Positions 14,745 to 24,967 of a stretch of 64,000 bases of DNA are shown here, in pieces. Source of the DNA: Clostridiales bacterium (lineage in GTDB: Bacteria; Bacillota; Clostridia; Saccharofermentanales; Saccharofermentanaceae); the NCBI GenBank assembly GCA_017529925.1, contig JAFXMZ010000027.1, forward strand, positions 1 through 64,000. The letters are read 5' to 3'. The position numbers and the translations under genes are program-made. The notes below the pieces were generated by a model. That model saw only the letters and a program-made list of their open reading frames with translations. It did not search any database and was not told the DNA's origin. Position 1 is the stretch's first letter, and each line of letters begins with the position of its first letter.

Positions 14745-16912
14745 TACAATGTCCCCAGTTTTTCCTTGAATCTAAGGTCAAACATAAACCTGATATTATC
14801 CATGATCTCAGAGGCTTCGCTCCCGCCTCTTGCGGCAAGCTCGTTAACGCTGTCGCATGCGGTCTTCGCCTTGTCTGAATCAGTAAAGAGATTGGCGGCT
14901 CTGAGCTGCGGAATACCGTGCTGTCTCGTACCGAAGAAATCACCCGGGCCTCGAAGCTCGAGATCCTTTCCTGCAAGAACGAAACCGTCCGAACATTCAC
15001 ACATGAGTTTCATCCTCTGCAGTGAAAGCTCGCTCCTGTTATCTGATACGAGGATGCAGTATGACTGCTTATCGCCTCTTCCGATCCTTCCCCTCAGCTG
15101 GTGCAGCGTCGACAGTCCGAACCTGTCTGCATCCATTATTATCATCATCGTGGCATTAGGATTGTTGACTCCGACTTCTATTACTGTCGTGGACACCAAT
15201 ACCTGAGTCTCGTTCGAAAGGAATCTCTCCATCACCTCGAGTTTCTCTGATTCCTTCATCGAGCCGTAGAGCATCTCGCATTTGAATTCGCCGGCAAGTC
15301 CGGATGCCTCCAGCCTTTCCATCATTTCCTTTACGCTTATGCTCCTTCTCGCAAAGGAGGATCTTTCTTCGATCCCTTCATCCGGGAAGACATCCTTCCA
15401 CATTACATCATCATCGTCGTCATCTATCCTCGGGCATACGATATATGCCTGCTGGCCGAGCCGCAGCTTGGCTCTTACGGCCTCGAAGATCTCATTGCCT
15501 GAAGTGTCGGGAAGGAAGTTTGTCTTTATCTCTCTTCTTCCTGCCGGCTTGTTCTTTATGACGCTCGTATCCATATCACCGTATATCACCATGGCAAGAG
15601 TCCTCGGTATCGGTGTTGCCGTCATGACGAGGTTATGGACTGAATTGACTCCGTCTTCCTCATCCTCTCTCGAGATGAGGAGTTTCTCTCTCTGCTTTAC
15701 TCCGAATCTGTGCTGTTCATCCGCGATCACGAGCGCAAGGTCAGAGAAGTTTACATCATCGGAAAGGAGGGCATGTGTTCCGATTATCACAGATGCCGTG
15801 TTATCGCGCAGCTGTTCCTTTATCTCTTTCTTTAGCGATGCCTTTGTCTTTCCGAGCAGCAGGGCCACATTGATACCTGAGCCCCTGAGCATTGATGAAG
15901 CGGATTCATAATGCTGCTTAGCAAGTACGGAAGTCGGCGCAAGGAGAACTGCCTGTTTGCCCATCAGCGCAGTCATTGCCATCGCCAGTACTGCAACGGC
16001 AGTCTTTCCAGATCCGACATCACCCTGAACGAGCCTGTTCATTGGTGTCGTCTTCATAAGGTCAGTCTGTATGTCACGAAGCGCAGCCTTCTGGTCTGCC
16101 GTAAGCTCGAATCCGAGATTTCCGAGGATCATATTCCATTTCCTTCCGGCATCCGCAGGAAGACCTGATGACGATCTCGGGATGACCTGAGGCGCCCTGT
16201 CCTCCGGGCCTTCATTCTTCATGAACCTCTTCATTCCTATTCCGAGAAGGATGAGCTCCTCATAAGCGATCCTCCGCCTGCCTTCGTATGCCTGGGACAG
16301 TTCCTCGGGGAAATGAACGAAATTATATGCTTCCTTTGCGCTGCACAGTCCCTCCTTAAGGACAAGATCGGGAGGGATCACATTTCTTATCTGATCCGAC
16401 ACCAGTCCGAGAGCCGTCTTTATCCATCTGCGGAGCTGGTTTGATGTTATCCCTGCAGTAAGCGGATAGACAGGTCTTATCAGATCCATACCTTCCGTCG
16501 AGTCTGCCTTTTCGACATGAGGATTGACCATCTGTGGACGTCCGCCGAACATGCTGACAGTTCCGTGAACAAAGACATTGTCACCCTTTGAGAACTTGCC
16601 GGCGATATAAGGAGCATTAAAGAAAGTCAGTTCCATCCTTCCTTCCGTATCGGATACAAAGAATGACACCGGAGACGTCCGCCTTGTTCCCTTACGCACG
16701 GGATTTGATGTCAGGTGAGCAGTGAACGACATGGGTTCGCCGTCCTTATAATCGATGATCTTCGAAAGGCGGCTCCAGTCGTCATATCGTCTGGGAAGAT
16801 AGGAGATCAGATCGTAGACCGTCTCGATATCGATCTTCTTCAGCCTTCGCTCGGCCTCAGGACCTATTCCGTAAAGCGTACTTACGGGACTTCCAAGTGT
16901 AACCGTGCTCAT
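14744..16912 (-). CDS. recG: ATP-dependent DNA helicase RecG
   Basis: RecG reverses stalled forks and branch-migrates Holliday junctions. About 722 residues: an N-terminal wedge/OB domain, then helicase motifs VQGDVGSGKTAVA (Walker A), DEQHRFG (DEQH box), MTATPIPRTL and the QLRGRIGRG motif VI. The ATG at 16912 is chosen because it overlaps the nth stop as ATGA and has AGGA upstream; a GTG five codons earlier is also in frame. Confidence 0.97.
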   Translation of the reverse strand: MSTVTLGSPVSTLYGIGPEAERRLKKIDIETVYDLISYLPRRYDDWSRLSKIIDYKDGEPMSFTAHLTSNPVRKGTRRTSPVSFFVSDTEGRMELTFFNAPYIAGKFSKGDNVFVHGTVSMFGGRPQMVNPHVEKADSTEGMDLIRPVYPLTAGITSNQLRRWIKTALGLVSDQIRNVIPPDLVLKEGLCSAKEAYNFVHFPEELSQAYEGRRRIAYEELILLGIGMKRFMKNEGPEDRAPQVIPRSSSGLPADAGRKWNMILGNLGFELTADQKAALRDIQTDLMKTTPMNRLVQGDVGSGKTAVAVLAMAMTALMGKQAVLLAPTSVLAKQHYESASSMLRGSGINVALLLGKTKASLKKEIKEQLRDNTASVIIGTHALLSDDVNFSDLALVIADEQHRFGVKQREKLLISREDEEDGVNSVHNLVMTATPIPRTLAMVIYGDMDTSVIKNKPAGRREIKTNFLPDTSGNEIFEAVRAKLRLGQQAYIVCPRIDDDDDDVMWKDVFPDEGIEERSSFARRSISVKEMMERLEASGLAGEFKCEMLYGSMKESEKLEVMERFLSNETQVLVSTTVIEVGVNNPNATMMIIMDADRFGLSTLHQLRGRIGRGDKQSYCILVSDNRSELSLQRMKLMCECSDGFVLAGKDLELRGPGDFFGTRQHGIPQLRAANLFTDSDKAKTACDSVNELAARGGSEASEIMDNIRFMFDLRFKEKLGTL

Positions 16913-17535
16913 ATCTTTTTCCTGCACACATCATTAAGCGGGCAGTCAGCGCACCGCGGCTTTCCTGCCTTACAGAATGTTCTTCCAAGTTCGACTGCCA
17001 TATGGCCGAGCCTGATATAGCATTCCTCGGGAAATACTTTGCAGACGTCCTTTTCCACCTTAAGAGGATCGTCACTCGTCGTAAATCCGAGCCTCTTCAT
17101 AACGCGCTTGCAGTGCGTATCTACGACCAGTGCGGGGATCCCGTATATCTCGCCTACTATGAGATTTGCGATCTTTCTTCCTATCCCGGGGCATCTCATG
17201 AGTTCTGATATATCATCAGGGACCTTCCTGCCCCACTCGCCCTCATAAAGGCCTGCAAAAGAGATGACTGCCTTCGCCTTCATCCTGTGAAGCCCGCATG
17301 GTCTTATCATCTCCTCGATGGTTTCCTTTCCGGCTGCAAGAATATCTTTCATCTGCGGATACTTTTCGAAAAGATCCCTACACGTCAGATTAACCCTCTC
17401 ATCCGTGCACTGCGCCGAGAGTATCCCCCTTACCGCAAGGCGCTCCGGAGTATCCGACTCCAGCGTGCATGCCGCATCGGGAAAAGAAGAGTCAAGTATC
17501 TTCAGACATGAAGATGCGCGCTCCTTACTCGTCAT
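16909..17535 (-). CDS. nth: endonuclease III (DNA glycosylase/AP lyase)
   Basis: About 208 residues from the ATG at 17535 (GGAGG 7 bases upstream). The helix-hairpin-helix with catalytic Lys reads CPGIGRKIANL, the catalytic Asp is in LVVDTHCKRV, and the [4Fe-4S] cluster Cys are in CKAGKPRCADCPLNDVC. It removes oxidised pyrimidines. The start overlaps the histidine kinase stop by 11 bases; the longer open frame upstream is only a shadow of the kinase gene. Confidence 0.95.
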   Translation of the reverse strand: MTSKERASSCLKILDSSFPDAACTLESDTPERLAVRGILSAQCTDERVNLTCRDLFEKYPQMKDILAAGKETIEEMIRPCGLHRMKAKAVISFAGLYEGEWGRKVPDDISELMRCPGIGRKIANLIVGEIYGIPALVVDTHCKRVMKRLGFTTSDDPLKVEKDVCKVFPEECYIRLGHMAVELGRTFCKAGKPRCADCPLNDVCRKKI

Positions 17536-19009
17536 CTGTATCCTCCGGAGGATACGGGAAAGTGAAGTTGAACCTCGCACCGCCGAGTTCGGGACTTTCA
17601 TCGAGCGAGATAGTCTGGCCGTGACCTGCAAGGATCTGCTTACAGATATAGAGCCCAAGTCCGAATCCCTCCTGCTTACGTGAAGGATCTGCCTTATAGA
17701 AGCTCTCAAATACCCTGTTCCTCTTCTCGGGTTCAACGCCGGGACCGGAATCCTCAACCCTTATCATGACCTTTCTGGCCTTGTTGTCAGGTTCGAGCGA
17801 GATCTTGATCTTTCCGCCCTCAGGCGTGAATTTTATTGCATTTGTAACAATGTTAACTATTACTCTGCAGAGCTGCTGAGCCTCTCCGTAGCACATATGG
17901 GGACCACTCCCAAGGTCCTTTACGGCTGTGATCTTCTTCTCTTTAAGCTGCGGCTCGAGATTCTCGGTTATATCGCATATAACGTCGGCGACATCGAATT
18001 TCTCCATCATGGAAGGATCGACATGCGACAGCGAGGAAGCCTCAGTCATGGAAACTATGAGCTTCCTTATCCTGTCGACTTCATTCTTGATCTTAACGAG
18101 ATACTGTTCCTGTCTGTCCTTGGGAATAGTGCCGTCGATCATGGCAGTAATGAATCCATTTATCGAAGTAAGAGGTGTCCTTATGTCATGTGCGACGCTG
18201 GAAATAAAGACTTCCCTGTCCTTTTCCTGATTCTCGAGAGTGTCGAGCATATTATTGACCGTGCGGCCCATGAGCGAGAGCTCGGACGAGACTGCAAATG
18301 AATTAAGATCCGAATAGTTAGTGATCTTATCACTTACCCTGGCTGAATAGTCACCTTCAGATGCGCCGGAAATAGCTCTGGAGATCTCCTTTACAGGCCT
18401 CATCATAAGTCCCGTAAATCCGATAAACACAACGATAGCAACGAGCATCGAAACAAGTGCCGGCAGCAGGATCGTATTTGCATATTCCGATCTGACTTCC
18501 GAAAGAGATGCCGTAAGTTCGACCAGACAGAAAAGCGAGGTTCCCTCGATCCTGCTTATCGATCTGCAGATCGCAAAGGATGATGTCCTCATCTTACTCG
18601 TATCAAAAGTATTGTCACTGTCGCGAAGCGAGATGACAAGATCGACTGCCGAATCATCAAGAGCAAATGATTCCGGATCAGAATTCCTGTTCGTGAAGAG
18701 AACGTCCGTATCACCGTCAATGATCCAGATCTGTCCCTTCGACGTGAGGACGGAGGACGACAGATATCTGTTGATGCCGTCTATCGCATCATCCGCAGAT
18801 TCCGAATGTGCGATATAATCTCCGATGTCTGCAGAAACATAAGTGCAGATGTCGGCTGCTTCTCCCATCGTATCATCGATCTTGGTATCGATCATATTAC
18901 GCAGAGATAAGAAAAGAAGCACAGCAAAAATGATTACTGTGCTTATGATCAGAAAAGTATTAAGAAAAACCGTAAAACTGGTCGATATGTTCTTCCTTCG
19001 TTCGGACAT
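17525..19009 (-). CDS. two-component sensor histidine kinase
   Basis: The 494-residue membrane kinase has two membrane segments (near residues 15-37 and 180-202) flanking an extracellular sensor domain, a HAMP linker (RPVKEISRAI), the H-box SSVAHDIRTPLTS with the phospho-acceptor His, and the ATP-binding boxes NIVTNAIKFT, DSGPGV and GFGLGLYI. It follows an OmpR-type regulator, so it is its partner. The start is uncertain: ATG at 19009 or GTG at 19018. The signal is not deducible; family members beside wall genes often report envelope stress. Confidence 0.92.
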   Translation of the reverse strand: MSERRKNISTSFTVFLNTFLIISTVIIFAVLLFLSLRNMIDTKIDDTMGEAADICTYVSADIGDYIAHSESADDAIDGINRYLSSSVLTSKGQIWIIDGDTDVLFTNRNSDPESFALDDSAVDLVISLRDSDNTFDTSKMRTSSFAICRSISRIEGTSLFCLVELTASLSEVRSEYANTILLPALVSMLVAIVVFIGFTGLMMRPVKEISRAISGASEGDYSARVSDKITNYSDLNSFAVSSELSLMGRTVNNMLDTLENQEKDREVFISSVAHDIRTPLTSINGFITAMIDGTIPKDRQEQYLVKIKNEVDRIRKLIVSMTEASSLSHVDPSMMEKFDVADVICDITENLEPQLKEKKITAVKDLGSGPHMCYGEAQQLCRVIVNIVTNAIKFTPEGGKIKISLEPDNKARKVMIRVEDSGPGVEPEKRNRVFESFYKADPSRKQEGFGLGLYICKQILAGHGQTISLDESPELGGARFNFTFPYPPEDTDDE

Positions 19010-19019
19010 ATGCCTCACA

Positions 19020-19739
19020 TCACTTTGTCTCGAATTTGTATCCCTTGCTCCATACGGTCTTTATGCACCAGTTCTGCTCTCTGTCGGGATTCTCGATCTT
19101 CTCCCTGATCCTCTTGACATGAACATCGACTGTTCTGGACTCTCCGTAGAAATCATATCCCCATACATTCTCGAGAAGCTGCTCTCTGGTGAATACCCTG
19201 TTGGGATTGGATGCCAGGAAGAAAAGGAGCTCGAGTTCCTTCGGGGGCATATAGATCTCGTTGCCGTCAACCGTAACAACATATTTAACCTTATCGACTG
19301 AGAAACCGGGATATGAGATCACTTCAGATCCGGAAGCCTGGTCGGCAGAATCATCGGCACTCTCCGTATCATCCTTCCTGTCGAACCTTCGAAGGACTGC
19401 CTTGACTCTGGCAAGAAGCTCCTTGGGTTCAAAAGGCTTCGCTACAAAGTCATCAGCACCGAGCTCGAGACCGACGATCTTGTCGAGGGTATCTGTCCTT
19501 GCAGTGAGCATTATGATCGGAACATCGGATGTCTTCCTGATCTCGCGGCAGATATCATTTCCGTCCATTCCGGGAAGCATGAGGTCAAGGATGATGATAT
19601 CAGGCTTGGCTACGTTGAATGTCGCTATAGCCTTATCTCCTTGCATGCATGAGGATACGGAATAACCTTCCTTCTCAAAATAGAGCTTCAACACCTCGAT
19701 GATAGACTCATCGTCGTCGATCAGAAGAACCTTCTTCAT
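19020..19739 (-). CDS. OmpR/PhoB-family response regulator
   Basis: The 239-residue protein has a receiver domain with the acidic pair LLIDDDES, the phosphorylated Asp in IILDLMLPGMDG, conserved Thr in MLTAR and Lys in AKPFEPKELLARV. A C-terminal winged helix (NRVFTREQLLENVWGY, RTVDVHVKRIREK) binds DNA. GTAGGAG precedes the ATG. It is co-transcribed with the following histidine kinase. Confidence 0.95.
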   Translation of the reverse strand: MKKVLLIDDDESIIEVLKLYFEKEGYSVSSCMQGDKAIATFNVAKPDIIILDLMLPGMDGNDICREIRKTSDVPIIMLTARTDTLDKIVGLELGADDFVAKPFEPKELLARVKAVLRRFDRKDDTESADDSADQASGSEVISYPGFSVDKVKYVVTVDGNEIYMPPKELELLFFLASNPNRVFTREQLLENVWGYDFYGESRTVDVHVKRIREKIENPDREQNWCIKTVWSKGYKFETK

Positions 19740-19766
19740 AGTCTCCTACCTCGTCTTTCTATATCC

Positions 19767-20219
19767 TTATTCCTTATTGATCTCTTCAACCTCTTTGGTA
19801 AAAGATGATACGTCCGTAAAATCCCTGTAAACGGAAGCAAATCTTACATATGCTACCTTGTCCAGAGTCTTGAGCTTCTCCATAACGAGCTCACCGACTT
19901 CCTTTGTAGAGATCTCCCCATTTCTCTGCTCCTGCAGATGGCTCTCGATATCCGTTACGATCTTGACGAGCTGTTCGTTGGATACAGGTCTCTTGGAACA
20001 TGCGGAGGACAGACCTCCGAGAAGCTTATCAGCAGAGAATTCCTCTCTCGTTCCATCCTTCTTGACTACCTTGAGCTGAATACCTTCCACACGCTCGATC
20101 GTTGAATATCTATATCCGCAAGATAAGCATTCACGCCGTCTTCTGATGGATCTACCTTCATCCGACGGGCGTGTATCAACTACTTTATCATCGATCGACC
20201 CACACTTGGGGCACTTCAT
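19767..20219 (-). CDS. nrdR: transcriptional repressor NrdR
   Basis: NrdR represses ribonucleotide reductase genes in response to ATP/dATP. The N-terminal zinc ribbon MKCPKCGSIDDKVVDTR with a second pair ECLSCGYRYST, and the ATP-cone (VVKKDGTREEFSADKL) are typical, as is the 150-residue length. It follows ftsZ closely and probably rides on that transcript. Confidence 0.97.
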   Translation of the reverse strand: MKCPKCGSIDDKVVDTRPSDEGRSIRRRRECLSCGYRYSTIERVEGIQLKVVKKDGTREEFSADKLLGGLSSACSKRPVSNEQLVKIVTDIESHLQEQRNGEISTKEVGELVMEKLKTLDKVAYVRFASVYRDFTDVSSFTKEVEEINKE

Positions 20220-20240
20220 AATCCGGTCTTGACCTTCCTT

Positions 20241-21653
20241 TTACTCGGAGTCTCTGCCGAACATGAACCAGGGCTTTGCCGACTTCGTCTGGGGAGCCTC
20301 GGTTGCCTGGGGTGTTACGTTAGCCTGGGGCCTTCCGCCTCTCTGGACCTGGGGCTGAGCCATAGGCTGCTGTGCGGGAGCAGGTGCACGGTACTGCTGC
20401 TGAGGCTGAGCATTGATAGGCTGAGTCTGGGCAGGTGCCTGCTGAGGCTCCGGTGCAGGTGCAGCGGGTGCCTGAGCGATAGGCTCTCTCTGTGCATTAT
20501 TGATCGAATCATCACCGAAAAGGAATCCGGGAGCTGCCTGAGGTCTCTCCTGATGAACAGGCTCGGGCTGTCTCTGTGAATATGTATTCCTTGTCTGGGG
20601 CTGAGGTCTTGTCTGCTGCTCTGCGAGCTGTGGATTGTTCCTGGAGAGGATCGAAGTTGTCGTCCTGTGTCCTGCGGAAGCATTAACGGAATTATCGAAT
20701 CCGGAAGCGATTACAGTGATCATGATCTCATCCTCGAGGGATGCGTCGATAACAGCACCGACTATGATCTCTGCTTCGGGAGCAACTGCCTCTCTTACGA
20801 GCTTGGCAGCCATATCGATCTCCTGCAGCTTCATGTTCCTTCCGCCCGTGAAGTTAACGATTACGCCGTTAGCGCCGTCGATCGTCGTATCGAGCAGAGG
20901 AGAATTGATAGCCTGCTTAACGGCAGATGTTGCTCTGCCTTCACCGGAAGCACGGCCGATACCCATATGGCATATGCCTGCCTTCGTCATGACTCTTCTT
21001 ACGTCTGCAAGGTCGAGGTTGATAAGTCCGGGGATAGCTACGAGATCCGAGATACCGGCAACACCGAACTTGAGAACCTGATCTGCCATATTGAATGCAT
21101 CCTCGAAAGATGTATCATCATCAACTACTTCAAGGAGCTTGTCATTAGCAACTACTACAAGGGAGTCTACATACTTCTCGAGCTCACGGATACCTCTCTC
21201 GGCATTGTTTGCCCTTCTCTGTCCCTCAAATCCGAAAGGTCTTGTTACGACTGCTACAGTAAGGATACCCAGCTCCTGTGCGATCTGTGCAACAACGGGA
21301 GCCGCACCTGTTCCGGTACCGCCGCCCATGCCGGCTGTGATAAAGAGCATGTCTGTATTTCCGATAGCCTCTGCGATCTCGTCACGGGACTCTTCGGCAG
21401 CCTTCTCTCCGACAGAAGGATCAGCTCCGCATCCGAGTCCTCTTGTAACCTTCTCGCCGATCTGTATCCTTACGGGAGCCTTGGATCTTGCAAGTGCCTG
21501 ATTATCACTGTTGATGGAAATAAAATCGATTCCCTGAACTCCGCTGTCCAGCATCCTGTCTACAGCATTACAACCGCCGCCGCCGACACCGATCACCTTT
21601 ATTGTGGCAAAATGTTCTTCATCCAAAACGAAGCCCCTTTTATTGTCAGACAT
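20241..21653 (-). CDS. ftsZ: cell division protein FtsZ
   Basis: FtsZ is the tubulin-like GTPase of the division ring. The GTPase motifs [13 protein letters not shown] and [11 protein letters not shown] (tubulin signature) and the T7 loop region [11 protein letters not shown] are intact. After the core, from about residue 335, is a long Gln/Pro/Ala-rich linker. The C-terminus reads [12 protein letters not shown], not the usual acidic IPxFLR-type peptide that binds FtsA/SepF. A related [10 protein letters not shown] lies earlier in the linker. A promoter at 21702-21730 gives it its own transcript. GGGAGG lies upstream of the ATG. Confidence 0.97.
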   Translation of the reverse strand: MSDNKRGFVLDEEHFATIKVIGVGGGGCNAVDRMLDSGVQGIDFISINSDNQALARSKAPVRIQIGEKVTRGLGCGADPSVGEKAAEESRDEIAEAIGNTDMLFITAGMGGGTGTGAAPVVAQIAQELGILTVAVVTRPFGFEGQRRANNAERGIRELEKYVDSLVVVANDKLLEVVDDDTSFEDAFNMADQVLKFGVAGISDLVAIPGLINLDLADVRRVMTKAGICHMGIGRASGEGRATSAVKQAINSPLLDTTIDGANGVIVNFTGGRNMKLQEIDMAAKLVREAVAPEAEIIVGAVIDASLEDEIMITVIASGFDNSVNASAGHRTTTSILSRNNPQLAEQQTRPQPQTRNTYSQRQPEPVHQERPQAAPGFLFGDDSINNAQREPIAQAPAAPAPEPQQAPAQTQPINAQPQQQYRAPAPAQQPMAQPQVQRGGRPQANVTPQATEAPQTKSAKPWFMFGRDSE

Positions 21654-21701
21654 AGCTCTTCTCCTCCCAGAGATTAATCAATATATAGTACAACAACTAG
21701 G

Positions 21702-21730
21702 ATTTTAAACTAAATATTGTATAGCTTCAA
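21702..21730 (-). promoter_or_regulatory. ftsZ promoter
   Basis: Minus-strand -35 TTGAAG (21725-21730) and -10 TAAAAT (21702-21707) with a 17-base spacer, in the AT-rich 170-base gap between ftsQ and ftsZ. Confidence 0.7.
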
Positions 21731-21823
21731 TACTAAAGTTATCGTATCTCGCTATAATATTAAAGTTTTTTTCTTTTTAATGCAAATCTTTACTTTGCCG
21801 TTATGTTACGGTACAGCTATATT

Positions 21824-22636
21824 TCAGTTATACGGCCTGTAAATATACTCATCGCCCGTCATATCGAGCGTTCCGTCGGGAAGGCTCTCGAACTTGTCGG
21901 GGACCTCGGTGATCGAATTGATGAGCCAGCTCATGGCCTCATTTACGTTATCTATACTCTTGAGCTTGACCTGAAGCACGCTTCCCGAAGGTAGTCTGAG
22001 CATGAGGAATATATTGCCGCTCGGGATGATCCTGACCTCGAGGACATTTTCGAAGTAGCTGTATCCGTCAGCCTGACCGCTGTTCTTATCGGCCGCGAGC
22101 ACTGCGCCGAGGACGATTATCATCTTCTGATAGTCGCTCTCGTTGCTTATCTCGATCTTCTTTCCCTTGACCGCACTGATAACGTCGATACCCGAGATCA
22201 GAGGCCTTACTTCCTCCGTATAATCCGAACACAGATCGAGGACCTTCATCTCGTCATCGACCGCGGCATATCCGTCAGCGAGCCTGATATAAGCAGTCTT
22301 GCTGCATTCCCTGACGTTGATGACTATCTTCCCGGGGAAGCTCATATCGATATCAATATCCTTGATATACGGATCCATCTCCATGACACGCTTTTCCCTT
22401 GAGCCGTAATCCAGCCTGCAGATATGGTCGCCGGGATAAAGACCGACCTCTTCTATTATCCTCTCATCGGACACCGCGGCATTTCCCCTGACTTCGATCG
22501 TACGCGCCCTGAAAGCACCTCCGAAGAAGAACAGGAGTACGGCCGTCAGAAGAAGGACCGAAAGCACGGCTATGTAGATCCTGATCCTGTGGAGCTTTAT
22601 GAAAGCAAGGATCTTTTTGAGGTCAAAGTCATCCAT
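21824..22636 (-). CDS. ftsQ: cell division protein FtsQ/DivIB
   Basis: The 270-residue protein has a short cytoplasmic N-terminus, one membrane segment (IYIAVLSVLLLTAVLLFFF), then a POTRA domain (FRARTIEVRGNAAVSDERII) and the FtsQ beta domain. It links FtsL and the septal PBP in the division complex. The start ATG at 22636 overlaps the murG stop by eight bases. The position between murG and ftsZ is the conserved one. Confidence 0.92.
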   Translation of the reverse strand: MDDFDLKKILAFIKLHRIRIYIAVLSVLLLTAVLLFFFGGAFRARTIEVRGNAAVSDERIIEEVGLYPGDHICRLDYGSREKRVMEMDPYIKDIDIDMSFPGKIVINVRECSKTAYIRLADGYAAVDDEMKVLDLCSDYTEEVRPLISGIDVISAVKGKKIEISNESDYQKMIIVLGAVLAADKNSGQADGYSYFENVLEVRIIPSGNIFLMLRLPSGSVLQVKLKSIDNVNEAMSWLINSITEVPDKFESLPDGTLDMTGDEYIYRPYN

Positions 22637-23741
22637 CTTTAGAAACGACTCCCATGATCTCCTCGAAGATCCTGTCATCGCAGTCCCTTACAGCGAGCTT
22701 CTTTGCATTCTCTCTCATGGACATGCGCTTCTGTTTATCCTTAAGGAGTTCCTTGAGTGCGGGAAGGAGCTTTCCGTCCTTTACCTCCTGGTCAGAGAAC
22801 ATCATGTTCCCTCCGACATCGAAAAATGAACGTGCATTGAACGTCTGGTGATCCTGGGCGGCAAAAGGATAAGGTATCATTATGGAACACGCCCCGATGC
22901 ATGCGACTTCGGCACATGTTACCGCACCCGCTCTCGTGATGGCGATATCCGCACCGCACAGATAATCCGAAGGATTCTCTATATATTCCCTCATATCGAG
23001 ATTGGCGGGGATATCCGTTTTGTCCGCATCATGATCCGTCTGCTGTTTTCCCGTACTCAGGACGAACTTAACATCCGACAGTTCGGGATCTCCTGCAGCC
23101 TGTCTTATAAAATCATTTATCGTCTTCGCACCAAGGCTTCCGCCCATCGCAAAGACCAGAAGTTCATCATCTGACAGTCCGAGATTCTTTCTTGACTGTT
23201 CATATCCGGCATCAAGGACTGCCTTTCTGACAGGGTTGCCCGTACAAACTACCTTCCTTGCCGTCCTGAATGTCTTCTCGAGGCCCGGGAATCCGGTCAT
23301 GACAAGAGCAGCTCTCCTGGACAGAAGTCTGTTTGCCCTTCCGGGGAATGCATTCGCCTCATGTATGAGGACCGGGATCTTGTGGATATGGGCCTCGATG
23401 AGCAGAGGTGCACAGACATATCCGCCGGTACCTATTACGGCGTCAGGATTGAATTCCTTGATTATCTTCCTGCATTCGCGCCTTCCCTGCATTATCGCTT
23501 TATTCGCCTCGAAAGCCCTCTTATCGGGCTTCATGGGAAACGGCTTGGCAGTTATGGGGATGAGCTTATAACCCGCCTTCGGGACAAGCTCTCCCTCCAG
23601 GCCCTCCTGCCTTCCGGTAAAGACTATCTCGCACGTATCACCGCGCTCGGCGAGCCTTCTTTTCAATGTATCGGCGATCGTTATCGCCGGATTGATGTGG
23701 CCGGATGTTCCTCCGCCCGACACTATAAATCTGTATTCCAT
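22629..23741 (-). CDS. murG: UDP-GlcNAc:lipid I GlcNAc transferase MurG
   Basis: MurG adds GlcNAc to lipid I to form lipid II at the inner membrane face. The 370-residue GT-B enzyme has the N-terminal loop VSGGGTSGHINPAI, the motif IGTGGYVCAP and the donor-binding AITRAGAVTCAEV. Its ATG shares a base with the ftsW stop (TAATG). Confidence 0.97.
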   Translation of the reverse strand: MEYRFIVSGGGTSGHINPAITIADTLKRRLAERGDTCEIVFTGRQEGLEGELVPKAGYKLIPITAKPFPMKPDKRAFEANKAIMQGRRECRKIIKEFNPDAVIGTGGYVCAPLLIEAHIHKIPVLIHEANAFPGRANRLLSRRAALVMTGFPGLEKTFRTARKVVCTGNPVRKAVLDAGYEQSRKNLGLSDDELLVFAMGGSLGAKTINDFIRQAAGDPELSDVKFVLSTGKQQTDHDADKTDIPANLDMREYIENPSDYLCGADIAITRAGAVTCAEVACIGACSIMIPYPFAAQDHQTFNARSFFDVGGNMMFSDQEVKDGKLLPALKELLKDKQKRMSMRENAKKLAVRDCDDRIFEEIMGVVSKDG

Positions 23742-24967
23742 TACCGTTTTCCCCCTCTCGATCCGGCAGGGACTGTTCCGCTCCTCGATACACAGAGTAT
23801 CATACCATAAGCGATGAGAAGGAATACCTGGGCCGTTCCGCCGTAACTTACGAAGGGGAGCGTTACGCCCGTTGACGGAAGCACCTGGAGCTCAACGGCG
23901 ATATTGAACAGTACCTGTATCATGATAAGCGAAGTGCATCCTGTCGCTATCATCCGCGAGAAGACAGAGTCCGCCCTTAATATGACCATAAAGCACATCG
24001 CAAACATGATCATGTACATCAGTATCAGCAATGCTCCTCCGACAAATCCCGTCTCCTCGACGTAGATAGAGAAGATATAGTCATTCTGTGCCTCTGAAAC
24101 GTAATTATATTTTGCTCTTGAATTACCGAGACCCCTTCCCCAGAGTCCGCCGGATCCGAGTGCATTATGCGCATTATCTACCTGACGGCTCTCGTCTTTC
24201 GAGATCTCGATCGACTCATCACCTGACTGCGCTGCATAGATATCAAGTCTCTGGAAAACGTGCGCGAATCTCGCATTGACCTTCTCCATATTCGCAAGAT
24301 AGAAGATAAGTCCGGCTGCGATGGCAAATACGAGCACGACGCCTCCGCCGATCACCCATGACTTCCAGCTGATACCGGAATTGATCATGCACATGAAGGT
24401 AACGAATCCTACGATCAGGAAGCACGACAGGTGAGGCTGGGCAAGGATGAATATGTCGACGATAAGTGCTGCCGCAACAGGAAGGATAAAATCGAAGAAT
24501 GCATCCTTGAGTCTTCTGTTCTTTGATGAATACTTGAACTTTCCCTTCTTCCTCATGTCGCTTATCCAGGATCTGTATCCTGCGAGTGACAGGACAGTAC
24601 TGATCTTTACTACCTCGGAAGGCTGGAACATGAAGTCGCTTCCTATGGATATCCATCTCTGGGCACCGTTAAGATCGGTACCGAACAGGGCCGTATAGAC
24701 GATGAGAAGGAATCCGGCAACATATGCAGTTCCCCAGATCATGGGATTCTTAAAGAAGTTTATCGGCATGAACGATATGACGAGGCACATGATGAGACCC
24801 GCTACCGTAAACCATATCTGCTTGCTGACATAGAACATCGAGCTTCCCTTAGCATAACCCTGGGGACCCGATACCGAATAAAGGATTATGATACCGAAAA
24901 CGACGACTGCAAAGATCATCAGGATCATCGGTATATTGGATCTTCTGACCTTCCTTACCTCAGTCAT
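23741..24967 (-). CDS. ftsW: septal SEDS glycosyltransferase FtsW
   Basis: FtsW polymerises lipid II at the septum together with a class B PBP. The polytopic protein carries the SEDS motifs NGAQRWISIG, QPSEVVKI, the catalytic Asp region around IFILAQPHLS and VSYGGTAQVFL. The ATG at 24967 has GGAG seven bases upstream and overlaps the murF end; a TTG two codons earlier is also open. A second SEDS gene of RodA type lies at 33105-34235. In FtsW/RodA proteins this helix often reads QPDLG; here it is QPHLS, a substitution worth noting. Confidence 0.93.
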   Translation of the reverse strand: MTEVRKVRRSNIPMILMIFAVVVFGIIILYSVSGPQGYAKGSSMFYVSKQIWFTVAGLIMCLVISFMPINFFKNPMIWGTAYVAGFLLIVYTALFGTDLNGAQRWISIGSDFMFQPSEVVKISTVLSLAGYRSWISDMRKKGKFKYSSKNRRLKDAFFDFILPVAAALIVDIFILAQPHLSCFLIVGFVTFMCMINSGISWKSWVIGGGVVLVFAIAAGLIFYLANMEKVNARFAHVFQRLDIYAAQSGDESIEISKDESRQVDNAHNALGSGGLWGRGLGNSRAKYNYVSEAQNDYIFSIYVEETGFVGGALLILMYMIMFAMCFMVILRADSVFSRMIATGCTSLIMIQVLFNIAVELQVLPSTGVTLPFVSYGGTAQVFLLIAYGMILCVSRSGTVPAGSRGGKR

